Assembly (NCBI GenBank): GCA_944384155.1
Contig: CALWSG010000043.1
Location: 1-64,000, forward strand
Reading direction: 5' to 3'
Length of the DNA stretch: 64,000 nucleotides
DNA from: an uncultured Lachnospiraceae bacterium
Lineage (GTDB): Bacteria; Bacillota; Clostridia; Lachnospirales; Lachnospiraceae
In this document: in pieces, positions 52,651 through 63,947 of the stretch
Position numbering within the stretch: the stretch's first letter is position 1
Layout of the letters: the number at the start of each line of letters is the position of its first letter
The notes under the pieces: model-generated
The model's database searches: none
The model's input: the letters and a program-made list of their open reading frames with translations, nothing else
What the model was told of the DNA's origin: nothing
Translations under genes and position numbers: made by a program

Positions 52651-53501
52651 ATGTATCAGTTCATTGATGAAAATAAAGATATATTTGGTCTGAGATGGCT
52701 TTTCAGACATTTTAATATGGCACCAAATGCCTATTACAACTATTTAAAAGACAATAAGGCCGGATACCGCAAGCAAAAACAGAAAATATATGAGGAGATC
52801 AAAAATATTTACTATAACAATAACAGGATCATTGGTCACCGTGGAATGAAGATATTTCTGGCACGAAAAGGAATATATCTGAGCAAAACTACTATTCACA
52901 GATATATGAATCAGGAACTGAATCTGCATGCAGTAACCATGCGAAAAAAGGAACTTATGTACGTGGAGAAAAAAATAAAATATTCCCTAACCTTTTAAAA
53001 CAAAACTTTACAGCAGATGCAAAAAATAAAATATGGTGCACAGATTTTACATATATCCGGTTATCCAATGGGAAAATGCGTTACAACTGCACGATTATTG
53101 ATCTATACGACCGTTCTGTAGTAGCAACGTTAAATTCCAGCTATATAAATACGGAACTTGCTATTAATACACTCAAAAGAGCTATAAAGAATGAACCCCC
53201 GGGTGCTGGTTTAATTCTACATAGTGACCAGGGGTGCCAGTTTAGCTCATGGAAATTTGTGGATTATTGTAAATCTCAGGGAATTATCCAGAGCATGAGT
53301 AAAGCAGGGTGTCCTTATGATAATGCTCCTATGGAGAGGTTCTATAAAACATTTAAGGATGAACTGGTATATAGGTATCATTTTGTGAATGCTAAAGCAT
53401 TGGATGATGCGGTAGCACAATATGTATTTGCTTGGTACAACCATGTCAGACCGCATTCGTACAACAACTGGATGACACCTTTTGAAACACGAAATAAATA
53501 G
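52651..53501 (+). pseudogene. IS3 OrfB transposase, frameshifted
   Basis: The first part (MYQFIDENKDIFGLRWLFRH onward) is an OrfB N-terminal region with its HTH_21-like domain (RIIGHRGMKIFLARKGI). After the A6 run at 52944-52949 one base is missing and the catalytic rve domain continues in another frame: WCTDFTYIRL (first Asp), LILHSDQGCQF (second Asp), PMERFYKTFKDE (Glu). All three catalytic residues are present, so one base separates it from an intact gene. Confidence 0.85.
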
Positions 53502-53599
53502 TGAATTTTTCGAACAAAGTGTTACAAAAATGCTTGACCAGTACATATCCAACATACCAATAGTATACTGTCTTGTTTGTTTCTGAGACGGCAACCTAA

Positions 53600-53728
53600 C
53601 TTATTACCGGCGGTGTTGCACCGTGGACGTGCGGTACAAATGCAGAATATCAGAAATTCCAGTTAGAGCTGCAGATTGAAAAGGAAAAGATTTTTGAGCA
53701 GGCAGTCCGAACTATGTCTACAGTCTGA
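53600..53728 (+). pseudogene. unrecognised coding remnant beside the IS
   Basis: A start-less frame reads GGVAPWTCGTNAEYQKFQLE and LQIEKEKIFEQAVRTMSTV before a stop. It looks like the C-terminus of a protein, probably from the same mobile element as the truncated ICE gene. I do not recognise the family. Between it and the IS right end there is no clear feature. Confidence 0.35.
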
Positions 53729-53756
53729 AGCCACCGGCTAAGCGGTTGGCCTTGAC

Positions 53757-54449
53757 CTATTCAAAATTAAGTTCAATGCCACCTATTCCACAGTCTACAT
53801 CTATCTTTCGCTCTGCATCATTATTTTGATGTTTGCTTTTGTTGTAGCTTTCACCGTTTATCTCAGCGGAGCCTATACCCTTGTCAAGAACTATGGAATA
53901 GAGGGAAACGTTTCCCGTAAATGACATGGTGACGGCACCTATGCCGGAATCAACTTTGCAGTTTTTAGTGTTAAGCCTGTGGCAGATAAGTTCTCCCGCA
54001 CCTGTGTCAAAGTCAGTAGTATCAGCACTTATACTGTCTATTGTACATGTTCCGGCACCTACCTCTGCCTTGAGTTTGTCTAAAGTAAGGTCTTTAGGAA
54101 CAATAATTTCAAGAGATGAATCTTCGCTGTCGGAAAATAAGGATTTGCTGCCTGTTTCTATTGTTAGTTTTCCATTATTCTCCTTTATTTCAAATCCCCA
54201 AACGTTATTGGCATTTACAACAAATTCATTTCCCTCACATCGTATAACAATATCCCCAAGCCCCATATCAACATCAAGAGAAGTTATGCTGTCATATGTG
54301 TAAGAGGCAGTTACGGCTTTGTCGTCCTTGCCCGATATACCGTCTATAATGCCGACGGCTACATCAAATATGGTTGTGATAATAAAGACGGTAAGACACA
54401 CTGCAAATGCAAGTGCAATATATTTAATGGTTTTTTGCGTGTTATTCAT
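53757..54449 (-). CDS. membrane-anchored DUF4097-like beta-helix protein
   Basis: 230 residues: one N-terminal transmembrane helix (residues about 9-32), then an extracytoplasmic repetitive beta domain with Asp/Gly turns (SLDVDMGLGDIVIRCEG, AEVGAGTCTID, FDTGAGELIC, VDSGIGAVTMSF, DCGIGGIELNF). This is the pattern of DUF4097 'adhesin' domains found with LiaF-like envelope-stress proteins. Starts 4 bp inside the gene before it. Its stop abuts the accessory scar. Confidence 0.75.
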   Translation of the reverse strand: MNNTQKTIKYIALAFAVCLTVFIITTIFDVAVGIIDGISGKDDKAVTASYTYDSITSLDVDMGLGDIVIRCEGNEFVVNANNVWGFEIKENNGKLTIETGSKSLFSDSEDSSLEIIVPKDLTLDKLKAEVGAGTCTIDSISADTTDFDTGAGELICHRLNTKNCKVDSGIGAVTMSFTGNVSLYSIVLDKGIGSAEINGESYNKSKHQNNDAERKIDVDCGIGGIELNFE

Positions 54450-55252
54450 TTTATATCAAGCCCCCCAAACATACATGTAGCATTTACAAATATTGTAGGT
54501 CTTCCTGTTACATTGCCGTTTATGGTCTTGTCGGATACACCCCCAAAGATTGGAATGCTTGAAACCTTAATATTAACATTGCCGGGAACATATATATCTG
54601 CACCGGCAAATATAACTGATGCATTTATTACCACGTCCTCTGTGATAATGGCATCCCTTAAATCAAGAACTACACTGCCAAATACTGAATTAATGCAGGT
54701 TCCAAAAAATATGTCATTAGGATATTTTACCTGATTGGAACCAAATATAGCATTATACTCAGGCTTTTTTCGACTTGTGCTGTCGGAGCTAAAAAAATCC
54801 GAGTTTTTATCTCCGGTATTTTGCGAATCATTGTTATCGTTATGAGAATTATAAGTAAATCCGCTGCTGCTATTATTGCTGTCGTAATTATTAAAGGTAT
54901 CGGAGGTATCTCTGTTTTTGTTTCCTTTTGAAAAGGCATCCTTAAAAATTATTGCAATGCCTATAATAACAAGTGATACAGGAATAACAAGTCTTCTTAT
55001 AAGTGAGCCGGACACAATGTTGTTTGTCATAAGAAGAAAAGCAGTTCCCACCAAAAGCCATATAAATGAGCTAAGGTTAAATCCTTTTGAACATATACCT
55101 GTAATGCTTGGGATTATAATAAATAAAGGCCAGCATCTCCATAGGATATTCCAAAGGCTTATGTCCCAGCCCAGAAATGTTTTGCAGTAAAGAAGTATGC
55201 CTATTATGATAAAGCATAGTCCCCATATAATATTTGACGGCTTAAATTTCAT
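54446..55252 (-). CDS. LiaF-like transmembrane protein
   Basis: 268 residues. The first ~110 residues have four hydrophobic helices in the LiaF/DUF5668 pattern (IIWGLCFIIIGILLY, WPLFIIIPSI). A Ser/Asn/Asp-rich linker leads to a C-terminal beta-domain like the LiaF/YvqF C-terminus (IFGSNQVKYP, SVFGSVVLDLRDAIITEDV, FGGVSDKTI). Such proteins modulate envelope-stress signalling in Firmicutes; no LiaRS kinase is adjacent. Co-expressed with the DUF4097-like gene. Confidence 0.8.
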   Translation of the reverse strand: MKFKPSNIIWGLCFIIIGILLYCKTFLGWDISLWNILWRCWPLFIIIPSITGICSKGFNLSSFIWLLVGTAFLLMTNNIVSGSLIRRLVIPVSLVIIGIAIIFKDAFSKGNKNRDTSDTFNNYDSNNSSSGFTYNSHNDNNDSQNTGDKNSDFFSSDSTSRKKPEYNAIFGSNQVKYPNDIFFGTCINSVFGSVVLDLRDAIITEDVVINASVIFAGADIYVPGNVNIKVSSIPIFGGVSDKTINGNVTGRPTIFVNATCMFGGLDIK

Positions 55253-55431
55253 ATATATCTCTCCAATCTTTTTATAATTTGCCGGGTTATATCTTATAGA
55301 TAGATATATGCTACAAAAATAATTGCAGCTTCACAAGTTACATATGTCATATCATTAACATGCTATATGTAAGATTGTTAGATGAGACTTATAAGCAGAT
55401 AGGGGTATGCCTGCGTATTAAAAACAATTAA

Positions 55432-55460
55432 TTGATTTTCCTGTCATCATAGGGTATACT
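55432..55460 (+). promoter_or_regulatory. promoter of the RDD gene
   Basis: TTGATT and TATACT with a 17-bp spacer in the 236-bp gap between divergent genes. The rest of the gap has no gene-like content. Confidence 0.6.
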
Positions 55461-55500
55461 AGAACATATGAGATAAACTGTTTAAGAAATGGAGATAAAA

Positions 55501-56058
55501 ATGAAAAAAGAATATGTAAACGCACCTTTTGTAAAAAGAGGGCTTGCTTTTGTCATTGACGCAGTAGTGGCATTTTTGCCGGCACTTGTTGTATACTTTA
55601 TATTCACGGGTACATATTCAGGACTTACTCCTTTATACTACCCGGCACCTGTTATAGGGGCAGTGTCTATGATTGATTTGCCTGTTGCCGTAAATGAAAA
55701 GGTAAGTACGGTAACGTCAGACGAGGGAGGTATAATTTCCGAGACAAATTATTCGATACCTGCCACGGGAAGCAGAATGCTGTCAGTATTTGTCATTATA
55801 TTTTATGTTGGTTACAGCACATTTTGTACAGCACTTTATGACGGAAGAACAGTGGGCAAAAAGCTTATGAGGCTGAGGGTGATACCCGAGGATGGAGAAA
55901 AACCGTTAAAAGCCTATCTTTTGAGGGAGCTTTTAGGCAAAGTAATCATTAATTCTACTATTATAGTACCTGTAATATCATTGTTTATGGCACTTTTTGC
56001 ACCTAAAAGAAAAACTGTTCATGATTATATAGGAAGGACAAGGGTAGTAGCAGAGTAG
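55501..56058 (+). CDS. RDD family membrane protein
   Basis: 185 residues with the RDD signature: FVKRGLAFVIDAVVAFLPAL (Arg, then Asp in the first helix), a variable loop, a second helix, then DGRTVGKKLMRLRV and a third helix. Function unknown, sometimes ion transport or stress. ATG 55501 has GGAG 8 nt upstream. Confidence 0.85.
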   Translation: MKKEYVNAPFVKRGLAFVIDAVVAFLPALVVYFIFTGTYSGLTPLYYPAPVIGAVSMIDLPVAVNEKVSTVTSDEGGIISETNYSIPATGSRMLSVFVIIFYVGYSTFCTALYDGRTVGKKLMRLRVIPEDGEKPLKAYLLRELLGKVIINSTIIVPVISLFMALFAPKRKTVHDYIGRTRVVAE

Positions 56059-56067
56059 GAGAGAAAA

Positions 56068-57141
56068 ATGAAAACGGTCATAAAAAAAGTAGACTTAAAA
56101 AATATAGAGGCATGTAAGGATGACCTTGATGAGGCAGGAAGAATAATAAGAGAGGGAGGACTTGTGGCGTTTCCAACGGAAACGGTTTACGGATTGGGAG
56201 GAAATGCATTTGACAAATGTGCCTCATCAAAAATATACAATGCTAAGGGAAGACCTTCAGACAATCCGCTTATAGTTCATATAGCAGATTTTAAAGATAT
56301 AGAAAAGGTGGCCGAGGATATAAGCACCAAGGCAAAAAAAATAATGGAAAGGTTTTGGCCGGGACCTGTAACTTTGATATTTAAGAAAAAGAAGGAAGTG
56401 CCTTATGAAACAACAGGAGGACTTGATACAGTTGCAGTAAGAATGCCAAGCCATCCTGTGGCAATGAGGTTTATAAAAAGTGCAGGAGTTCCAATAGCAG
56501 CACCAAGTGCAAATACATCGGGAAGACCAAGCCCCACCACGGCACAGCATGTGGCTGAGGATATGAACGGAAAAATAGACATGATTATAGACGGAGGTCA
56601 GGTGGATATAGGTCTTGAGTCAACTATTGTGGATATGACAGATAAGGTTCCTGTTATACTAAGACCGGGATATATTACAAAGGAAATGCTGGAAAGAGAA
56701 ATAGGAAAGGTGGAGGTAGACAGGGTAGTGCTTGCCAAGTCAAAAAAGGAACTGGGAGGAGATAATTATGTCCCAAAGGCACCGGGAATGAAATACAGAC
56801 ATTATGCTCCAAAGGCAGAGCTTATAATGTTTCAGGGAAATGATGAAAAGGTAGCTGCTGAAATAAATAAAAGGTCATACGAGAGTATAAGGCAGGGAAA
56901 AGCAGTTGGAATAATATGCACAGACGAAACAAGAAGTTTATACAGATATGGGGTGGTTATATCAGTAGGCTCAAGGGAAGATGAAAAAACTATAGCACAT
57001 AATCTGTACGGAGTGCTGCGAGACTTTGATATGGAAAATGTTGACTATATTTACAGTGAAGCTTTTTATGATACAGGATTGGGTCAGGCTATTATGAACA
57101 GGCTGATTAAGGCAGCAGGATATCATGTGGAAAAGGTGTGA
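56068..57141 (+). CDS. ywlC: L-threonylcarbamoyladenylate synthase (Sua5/YwlC type)
   Basis: 357 residues: an N-terminal YrdC domain (GGLVAFPTETVYGLGGNAF, GRPSDNPLIVHI, PSANTSGRPSPTTAQHV) and a C-terminal Sua5 domain. It makes threonylcarbamoyl-AMP for the t6A37 modification of tRNA. The stop overlaps the start of the YwlE-like gene. The order matches the Bacillus ywlC-ywlE-rpiB region. Confidence 0.95.
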   Translation: MKTVIKKVDLKNIEACKDDLDEAGRIIREGGLVAFPTETVYGLGGNAFDKCASSKIYNAKGRPSDNPLIVHIADFKDIEKVAEDISTKAKKIMERFWPGPVTLIFKKKKEVPYETTGGLDTVAVRMPSHPVAMRFIKSAGVPIAAPSANTSGRPSPTTAQHVAEDMNGKIDMIIDGGQVDIGLESTIVDMTDKVPVILRPGYITKEMLEREIGKVEVDRVVLAKSKKELGGDNYVPKAPGMKYRHYAPKAELIMFQGNDEKVAAEINKRSYESIRQGKAVGIICTDETRSLYRYGVVISVGSREDEKTIAHNLYGVLRDFDMENVDYIYSEAFYDTGLGQAIMNRLIKAAGYHVEKV

Positions 57142-57590
57142 TAACAGTGGAGTACAAAAAGGTTATATTTGTCAGCGAGGAAAATACATATACAAGCCCT
57201 ATAGCAGAGGCAATTATGAAGGCAGCTGTAAATGATGCCATAGAGGCAGAATCCTGTGGAACTGTAGTATTGTTTCCGGAGCCTGCCAATCCCAAAGGTG
57301 TAACCATTGCAAAAAGCAGGGGCATCAATCTTGAAAAGCACAGGGCAAAGCCTGTAAGAGAAGATATGTTTGGTGAAGATATATTGATTCTTGTAATGAC
57401 AGAGAAAATAAAAGCGTTTTTATATGATGAGTATAAGAATGCAGTGAATGTTTATACTATAAAGGAGTTTGTTGATTTAAGGGGAGACGTGGAAACACCT
57501 TACGGCAAAGGACTTAAGGAATATGGAGAGGTTTATACACAGATAGAAGAATTAATTGAAAAGGTAATAAATAAATTAGAAAGCAATTAA
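57138..57590 (+). CDS. YwlE-like low-molecular-weight phosphatase, catalytic residues lost
   Basis: 150 residues aligned to the LMW-PTP fold of YwlE (protein arginine phosphatase). The P-loop C-x5-R is replaced: FVSEENTYTSPIAEA has Ser13 for the catalytic Cys and Thr19 for Arg. The general-acid DP is TP (GDVETPYGKG, Thr120). The fold and operon position (after ywlC, before rpiB) show orthology to YwlE. It is therefore probably a pseudophosphatase. Start GTG 57138 overlaps the ywlC stop. Confidence 0.8.
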   Translation: MITVEYKKVIFVSEENTYTSPIAEAIMKAAVNDAIEAESCGTVVLFPEPANPKGVTIAKSRGINLEKHRAKPVREDMFGEDILILVMTEKIKAFLYDEYKNAVNVYTIKEFVDLRGDVETPYGKGLKEYGEVYTQIEELIEKVINKLESN

Positions 57591-57613
57591 TTTAAGGAAA
57601 GGAAGGTAAGCTT

Positions 57614-58042
57614 ATGATAGGATTAGGAAGCGACCAGGGAGGCTTTGAGTTAAAGCAGGAAATTATAAAGCACCTTAAAGAGAGAAATCTGGAATATAAG
57701 GATTTCGGAAGCTATGACAGTGCAAGTGTGGATTATCCGGAATATGCAAAGAAGGTTTGCGGTGCAATTAATAGGGGAGAGTGTGAAAAGGGAATACTTG
57801 TTTGTGGAACAGGAATAGGAATTTCCATTGCGGCAAATAAAATAAAAGGAATACGTGCTGCACTGTGTACAGATTGCTTTATGGCTGAGGCAACAAGGCT
57901 TCACAATGATGCCAATGTGCTGGCACTGGGAGGAAGAGTAGTAGGTCCGGGGCTTGCATTAAAAATAGTTGATACGTTTCTCGACACACCGTTTTCAAAT
58001 GAGGAGCGTCATATAAGAAGAATAAAGGCAATAGAGGAGTAA
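57614..58042 (+). CDS. rpiB: ribose-5-phosphate isomerase B
   Basis: 142 residues of the RpiB/LacAB fold: GSDQGGFELKQEI at the N-terminus, DFGSYDSASVDYPEYA, GILVCGTGIGISIAANKIKG with the catalytic Cys, and NDANVLALGGRVVG. It interconverts ribose-5-P and ribulose-5-P. SD AAGGAAGG 6-7 nt upstream. Confidence 0.95.
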   Translation: MIGLGSDQGGFELKQEIIKHLKERNLEYKDFGSYDSASVDYPEYAKKVCGAINRGECEKGILVCGTGIGISIAANKIKGIRAALCTDCFMAEATRLHNDANVLALGGRVVGPGLALKIVDTFLDTPFSNEERHIRRIKAIEE

Positions 58043-58066
58043 ATATTTTCAGGCTGAGGTGACGGT

Positions 58067-58558
58067 ATGACAGGAAAAAGACTTGACTACATAAGCTGGG
58101 ATGAATATTTTATGGGGGTGGCAATGCTGTCATCCCTGCGTTCTAAAGACCCTAATACGCAGGTGGGAGCCTGTATAGTAAGCTCTGACAATAAAATTTT
58201 GTCAATGGGATATAATGGTTTTCCCATAGGATGCTCTGATGATGAATTCCCGTGGGACAGGGAAACAGGGGAGAACGACATTGACAATAAGTATTTCTAC
58301 TCTGCCCACAGTGAGCTTAATGCTATTTTAAACTATAGGGGAGGCAGTCTTGAGGGGTGTAAGATATATGTCACTCTTTTTCCCTGCAACGAATGTGCTA
58401 AGGCAATAATACAGTGCGGAATAAAAGAAATAGTGTATAAAGAGGATAAATATGCAGACACTCCGGGAGTAAAGGCATCAAAGCGGATGCTTGAGGCTTC
58501 AGGGGTAAAATATACATTATATAAATCTACGGGCAGGGAAATTATCCTTAAGTTCTGA
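58067..58558 (+). CDS. comEB: deoxycytidylate deaminase (ComEB-like)
   Basis: 163 residues with the zinc-dependent cytidine/dCMP deaminase fold: HSELNAIL and PCNECAKAI ligands, and GACIVSSDNKILSMGYNGFP upstream. It deaminates dCMP to dUMP for dTTP synthesis. In Clostridia it is often placed between rpiB and the atp operon, as here. Confidence 0.92.
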   Translation: MTGKRLDYISWDEYFMGVAMLSSLRSKDPNTQVGACIVSSDNKILSMGYNGFPIGCSDDEFPWDRETGENDIDNKYFYSAHSELNAILNYRGGSLEGCKIYVTLFPCNECAKAIIQCGIKEIVYKEDKYADTPGVKASKRMLEASGVKYTLYKSTGREIILKF

Positions 58559-58568
58559 AGTTAATATG

Positions 58569-58598
58569 TTGGACAAATTTATGGGAAAATGGTATATT
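58569..58598 (+). promoter_or_regulatory. candidate promoter of the atp operon
   Basis: TTGGAC and TATATT with an 18-bp spacer, 31 bp before the first atp gene. Confidence 0.55.
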
Positions 58599-58629
58599 AA
58601 TAGTAAACGATAAGGAATGAAAATAGCTT

Positions 58630-58857
58630 ATGAAGTATAAAAGAGAAGTTTTCAGAGGCCTTGCACTTATAACCCAGTTGGGGATAAATGTTATGGTTCC
58701 TATATTTTTATGTCTTTTTGCCGGATATATTATAGATAAAAAATTTGGAACCTCGACAATTCTCATATTTTTAATATTGGGAATACTGGCAGGGGGCAGA
58801 AACGCGTATATGCTGGCTAAAGGGGTAATAGAGGAAAATGAAAGGGACAAAAGATAG
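58630..58857 (+). CDS. AtpZ/AtpI-like small membrane protein
   Basis: 75 residues with two hydrophobic helices and the pattern of the AtpZ/AtpQ family (GLALITQLGINVMVPIFLCL, FAGYIIDKKFGTS, ILGILAGGRNAYML). Such proteins precede F-ATPase genes and are thought to aid assembly or Mg2+ supply. Overlaps the next gene by 20 bp. Confidence 0.8.
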   Translation: MKYKREVFRGLALITQLGINVMVPIFLCLFAGYIIDKKFGTSTILIFLILGILAGGRNAYMLAKGVIEENERDKR

Positions 58858-59272
58858 AAAAAGTCTGTTTGCAAGGGTCCCTGTTACGGTAGAATTACTG
58901 GCGGGAGAGCTTGTTTACCTTGTTATAGGAGAGGCTGTTATATTAATTGCAGGCATAATATGGGAATATAGTATAGCAGGTGCTGCACTGGGTTTTTTTG
59001 AAGGTGTGGTAATAGCAGCCGGAATTATGATACACATGGCAGTGTCGGTGGAGGATTCTGTTGCCATGTATGAGGCAGAGGCATTGAACCATACACGCAA
59101 GAATTATATAATAAGGATGGCAGCTCTTACTGTTATACTTCTGATTATAATATTTTTTGATTTGGGAGATATTATAGGAGTACTGTTTGGACTTATGTCA
59201 TTGAAGGTAGCGGCATATATTCAGCCGTTTACACATAAAGTAACGCAAAAAATAAAAAGTAAAGGACGGTGA
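58838..59272 (+). CDS. atpI: ATP synthase subunit I (AtpI-like)
   Basis: 144 residues with four predicted helices, including the GAALGFFEGVVIAAGIMIHM segment. Assigned from hydropathy and position between the AtpZ-like gene and atpB. AtpI helps assemble the c ring. Sequence is poorly conserved, so this rests largely on context. Confidence 0.7.
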   Translation: MKGTKDRKSLFARVPVTVELLAGELVYLVIGEAVILIAGIIWEYSIAGAALGFFEGVVIAAGIMIHMAVSVEDSVAMYEAEALNHTRKNYIIRMAALTVILLIIIFFDLGDIIGVLFGLMSLKVAAYIQPFTHKVTQKIKSKGR

Positions 59273-59276
59273 TAAT

Positions 59277-60002
59277 GTGGGATATGAGATAAGTCTCCTG
59301 TCAGCGGAAAAGGAGGCCGATTTCTCCATACACTACCTTCAGGAACTGGAAGTGTTTGGACACAAGGTTTACCTTACTACTACCCATGTAGGTCTTATTA
59401 TTGTATCGGTAGTGCTTATAATATTTGCTGTGGCAGTAAATATTAAGGTAAGAAAAACAAAAGCAGCAGACACGCCGGGAATGCTGCAAAATATTGCAGA
59501 GCTTGCTGTGACTACCATTGATAATATGGTTGGAGCCATAATGGGAAAGGAAGGAAAACGCTTCCGCAACTATATATGTCTGCTGATGATATTTTTGCTT
59601 TTTTGCAACATATCCGGACTATTTGGTTTAAGACCTCCAACAGCAGACTATGGCGTTACCTTTCCACTTGGAGTAATAACTTTTTTACTGATTCATATTA
59701 ACGGAGTGAGAAAAAATCATGTAAGACATTTTACTGATTTGTTCAGACCGTCACCAATATTGTTTCCCATTAATTTGATTGGTGAGGTGGCAGTTCCTTT
59801 ATCTTTGTCGCTTCGTTTATTTGGAAACATACTGTCAGGAACGGTTATGATGGGGCTTATATACGGACTTTTAAGTCCGCCGATTACAACAGGTATACCT
59901 GCGGTGCTTCATATTTATTTTGATGTTTTTTCAGGATGTATTCAGGCATATGTCTTTTGTATGCTGACTATGGTATACATTAGTGACAAGATAGGAGATT
60001 AG
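59277..60002 (+). CDS. atpB: ATP synthase subunit a
   Basis: 241 residues with about six helices. The ion-channel helix with the essential Arg is LSLSLRLFGNILSGTVM, and PTADYGVTFPLG and CIQAYVFCMLTMVYI are conserved. Start is GTG 59277 (the overlapping ATG is out of frame). Forms the stator channel with the c ring. Confidence 0.95.
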   Translation: MGYEISLLSAEKEADFSIHYLQELEVFGHKVYLTTTHVGLIIVSVVLIIFAVAVNIKVRKTKAADTPGMLQNIAELAVTTIDNMVGAIMGKEGKRFRNYICLLMIFLLFCNISGLFGLRPPTADYGVTFPLGVITFLLIHINGVRKNHVRHFTDLFRPSPILFPINLIGEVAVPLSLSLRLFGNILSGTVMMGLIYGLLSPPITTGIPAVLHIYFDVFSGCIQAYVFCMLTMVYISDKIGD

Positions 60003-60078
60003 AAAATCAGTGTGAGAGAAATTAACCGGCGAACAGTAATACTAAAATAAAAAATAAAAGGTACCGCAAAGGCGGTAG

Positions 60079-60348
<270 letters not shown>

Positions 60349-60401
60349 GCAGAACCAGCCTGCATAATTTATGCGGGAAGAACACGGAAAGGAGGCTATG
60401 A

Positions 60402-60976
60402 ATGGGAACATTAATGGGACACTATGGCTATATGCTGTTGAGTGCAGGAACGGAAACTGCTTCAAAGACGGAGGAGGGAAGAATATTTGGAATCGACCCG
60501 CAGCTGTTATTTGATGCGGCAGTTCTTGCTATCAATATATTTATACTGTTTGTTTTGCTTTCCTATCTTCTCTTTAATCCTGTAAGAAAGCTTCTTACGG
60601 AGCGGCAGGAAAAGATTAGTGCAGAAAGGGAACAGACAGCATCAGACAGGGAAACTGCAAGGACGTTAAAGTCAGAATACGAGGAAAAGCTTAAAAATAT
60701 TGATAAGGAAGTAGAAGTTATATTAAGTGACGCCCGTAAGAAAGCACTTAAAAACGGAGAGAGAATAGAAAACGAGGCAAAGGAAGAGGCTGCAAGAATA
60801 ATTGCCCATGCCAAGTCGGAGGCAGAGCTTGAAAAGAAAAAGGCAGCCGATGATGTGAAAAAGGAGATTATTCTTGTGTCCACCCTTATGGCAAATAAGC
60901 TTGTGGCAGCTTCTGTTGATAGAAAAACACAGGATTTCCTTGTGGAGGAAACTTTGAGAGAGATAGGTGATGATAC

Positions 60977-60989
<13 letters not shown>
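60402..60989 (+). CDS. atpF: ATP synthase subunit b
   Basis: 195 residues: a short N-terminal stretch, a transmembrane helix (about 34-55), then a long charged coiled coil (LTERQEKISAEREQTASDRE onwards). It is the peripheral stalk. ATG 60402 has GGAGG 6 nt upstream; the ATG four bases earlier is out of frame. Overlaps atpH by 13 bp. Confidence 0.93.
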
Positions 60990-63041
<2,052 letters not shown>

Positions 63042-63056
63042 GAGAGGTGATTAGTC

Positions 63057-63923
63057 ATGGCGTCAATGAGAGATATTCAGAGACGAAAAGTAAGCGTACA
63101 AAGTACAGGACAGATTACCAAGGCGATGAAGCTGATTTCTACCGTAAAGCTGCAAAAGGCAAGAGAGAGAGCGGAGCACAGCAAGCCTTATTTTCAAGGC
63201 ATGTATGATACTGTTTCTGCCGTTTTATCACGTTCAGGAAATATAAATCACAGATTTTTGAAAACAGGAGAATCCAAAAAGAAAGCAGTTATACTTATAT
63301 CCTCCAACAGAGGGCTGGCGGGAGGATATAATTCCAACATAGTGAAGCTTATAACAGAAAATCCGGAATTTGCTCCAGAGAATACAGTGATTTATGCAGT
63401 AGGGCGAAAGGCTAAGGAAGGGCTTATAAGAAGAGGATATGAGATAAGACAGGATTACTCTGAGGCAGCAGATGAGCCCATGTACAGTGATGCCATGGGT
63501 ATATCAAAGGATGTATTAAAGGCGTTTGAGAGCGGAGAGATTGGAGAAATCTATCTGGCATATACGGTGTTTAAAAACACAGTTAGTCAGGTGCCTGACT
63601 TAAAGAAAATATTACCTGTGTCAATGGAGGATTCCAAAGGCGAAAAGTCGGAGGAGGACACAAAAACTCTTATGAATTATGAGCCGGGAGAGGAAGAGGT
63701 TCTTGACATTATTATCCCTAAGTATGTCACAAGCCTCATATACGGAGCTCTTGTGGAGGCAGCGGCAAGTGAAAACGGTGCCAGAATGACGGCAATGGAT
63801 TCGGCTACGTCAAATGCAGAAGAAATGATTTCAGAGCTGTCTTTAATGTACAACAGAGCAAGACAGGGCTCCATAACGCAGGAATTAACGGAAATTATAG
63901 CTGGTGCAGAGGCAATCAGCTAG
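63057..63923 (+). CDS. atpG: ATP synthase subunit gamma
   Basis: 288 residues. N-terminal coiled coil MRDIQRRKVSVQSTGQITKA and KLISTVKLQKAR, the Rossmann-like core (SSNRGLAGGYNSN), and the C-terminal helix MTAMDSATSNAEEMI. Rotor subunit. Confidence 0.96.
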   Translation: MASMRDIQRRKVSVQSTGQITKAMKLISTVKLQKARERAEHSKPYFQGMYDTVSAVLSRSGNINHRFLKTGESKKKAVILISSNRGLAGGYNSNIVKLITENPEFAPENTVIYAVGRKAKEGLIRRGYEIRQDYSEAADEPMYSDAMGISKDVLKAFESGEIGEIYLAYTVFKNTVSQVPDLKKILPVSMEDSKGEKSEEDTKTLMNYEPGEEEVLDIIIPKYVTSLIYGALVEAAASENGARMTAMDSATSNAEEMISELSLMYNRARQGSITQELTEIIAGAEAIS

Positions 63924-63947
63924 AAAAGGAAGGAGCGTAAGCTTAGA

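Larger units (their letters stand above)
52302..53545 (+). mobile_element. IS3-family insertion sequence (degenerate)
   Basis: About 1.24 kb bounded by imperfect inverted ends: TGTATTACTGATTGC.. on the left and TGTACTGGTCAAGC.. (reverse strand) on the right, both leading to GTAACACNTTGTTCG. It carries orfA- and orfB-type transposase frames. The 3-4 bp next to each end do not match, so no target duplication is seen, suggesting a later deletion or recombination at one side. Confidence 0.8.
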
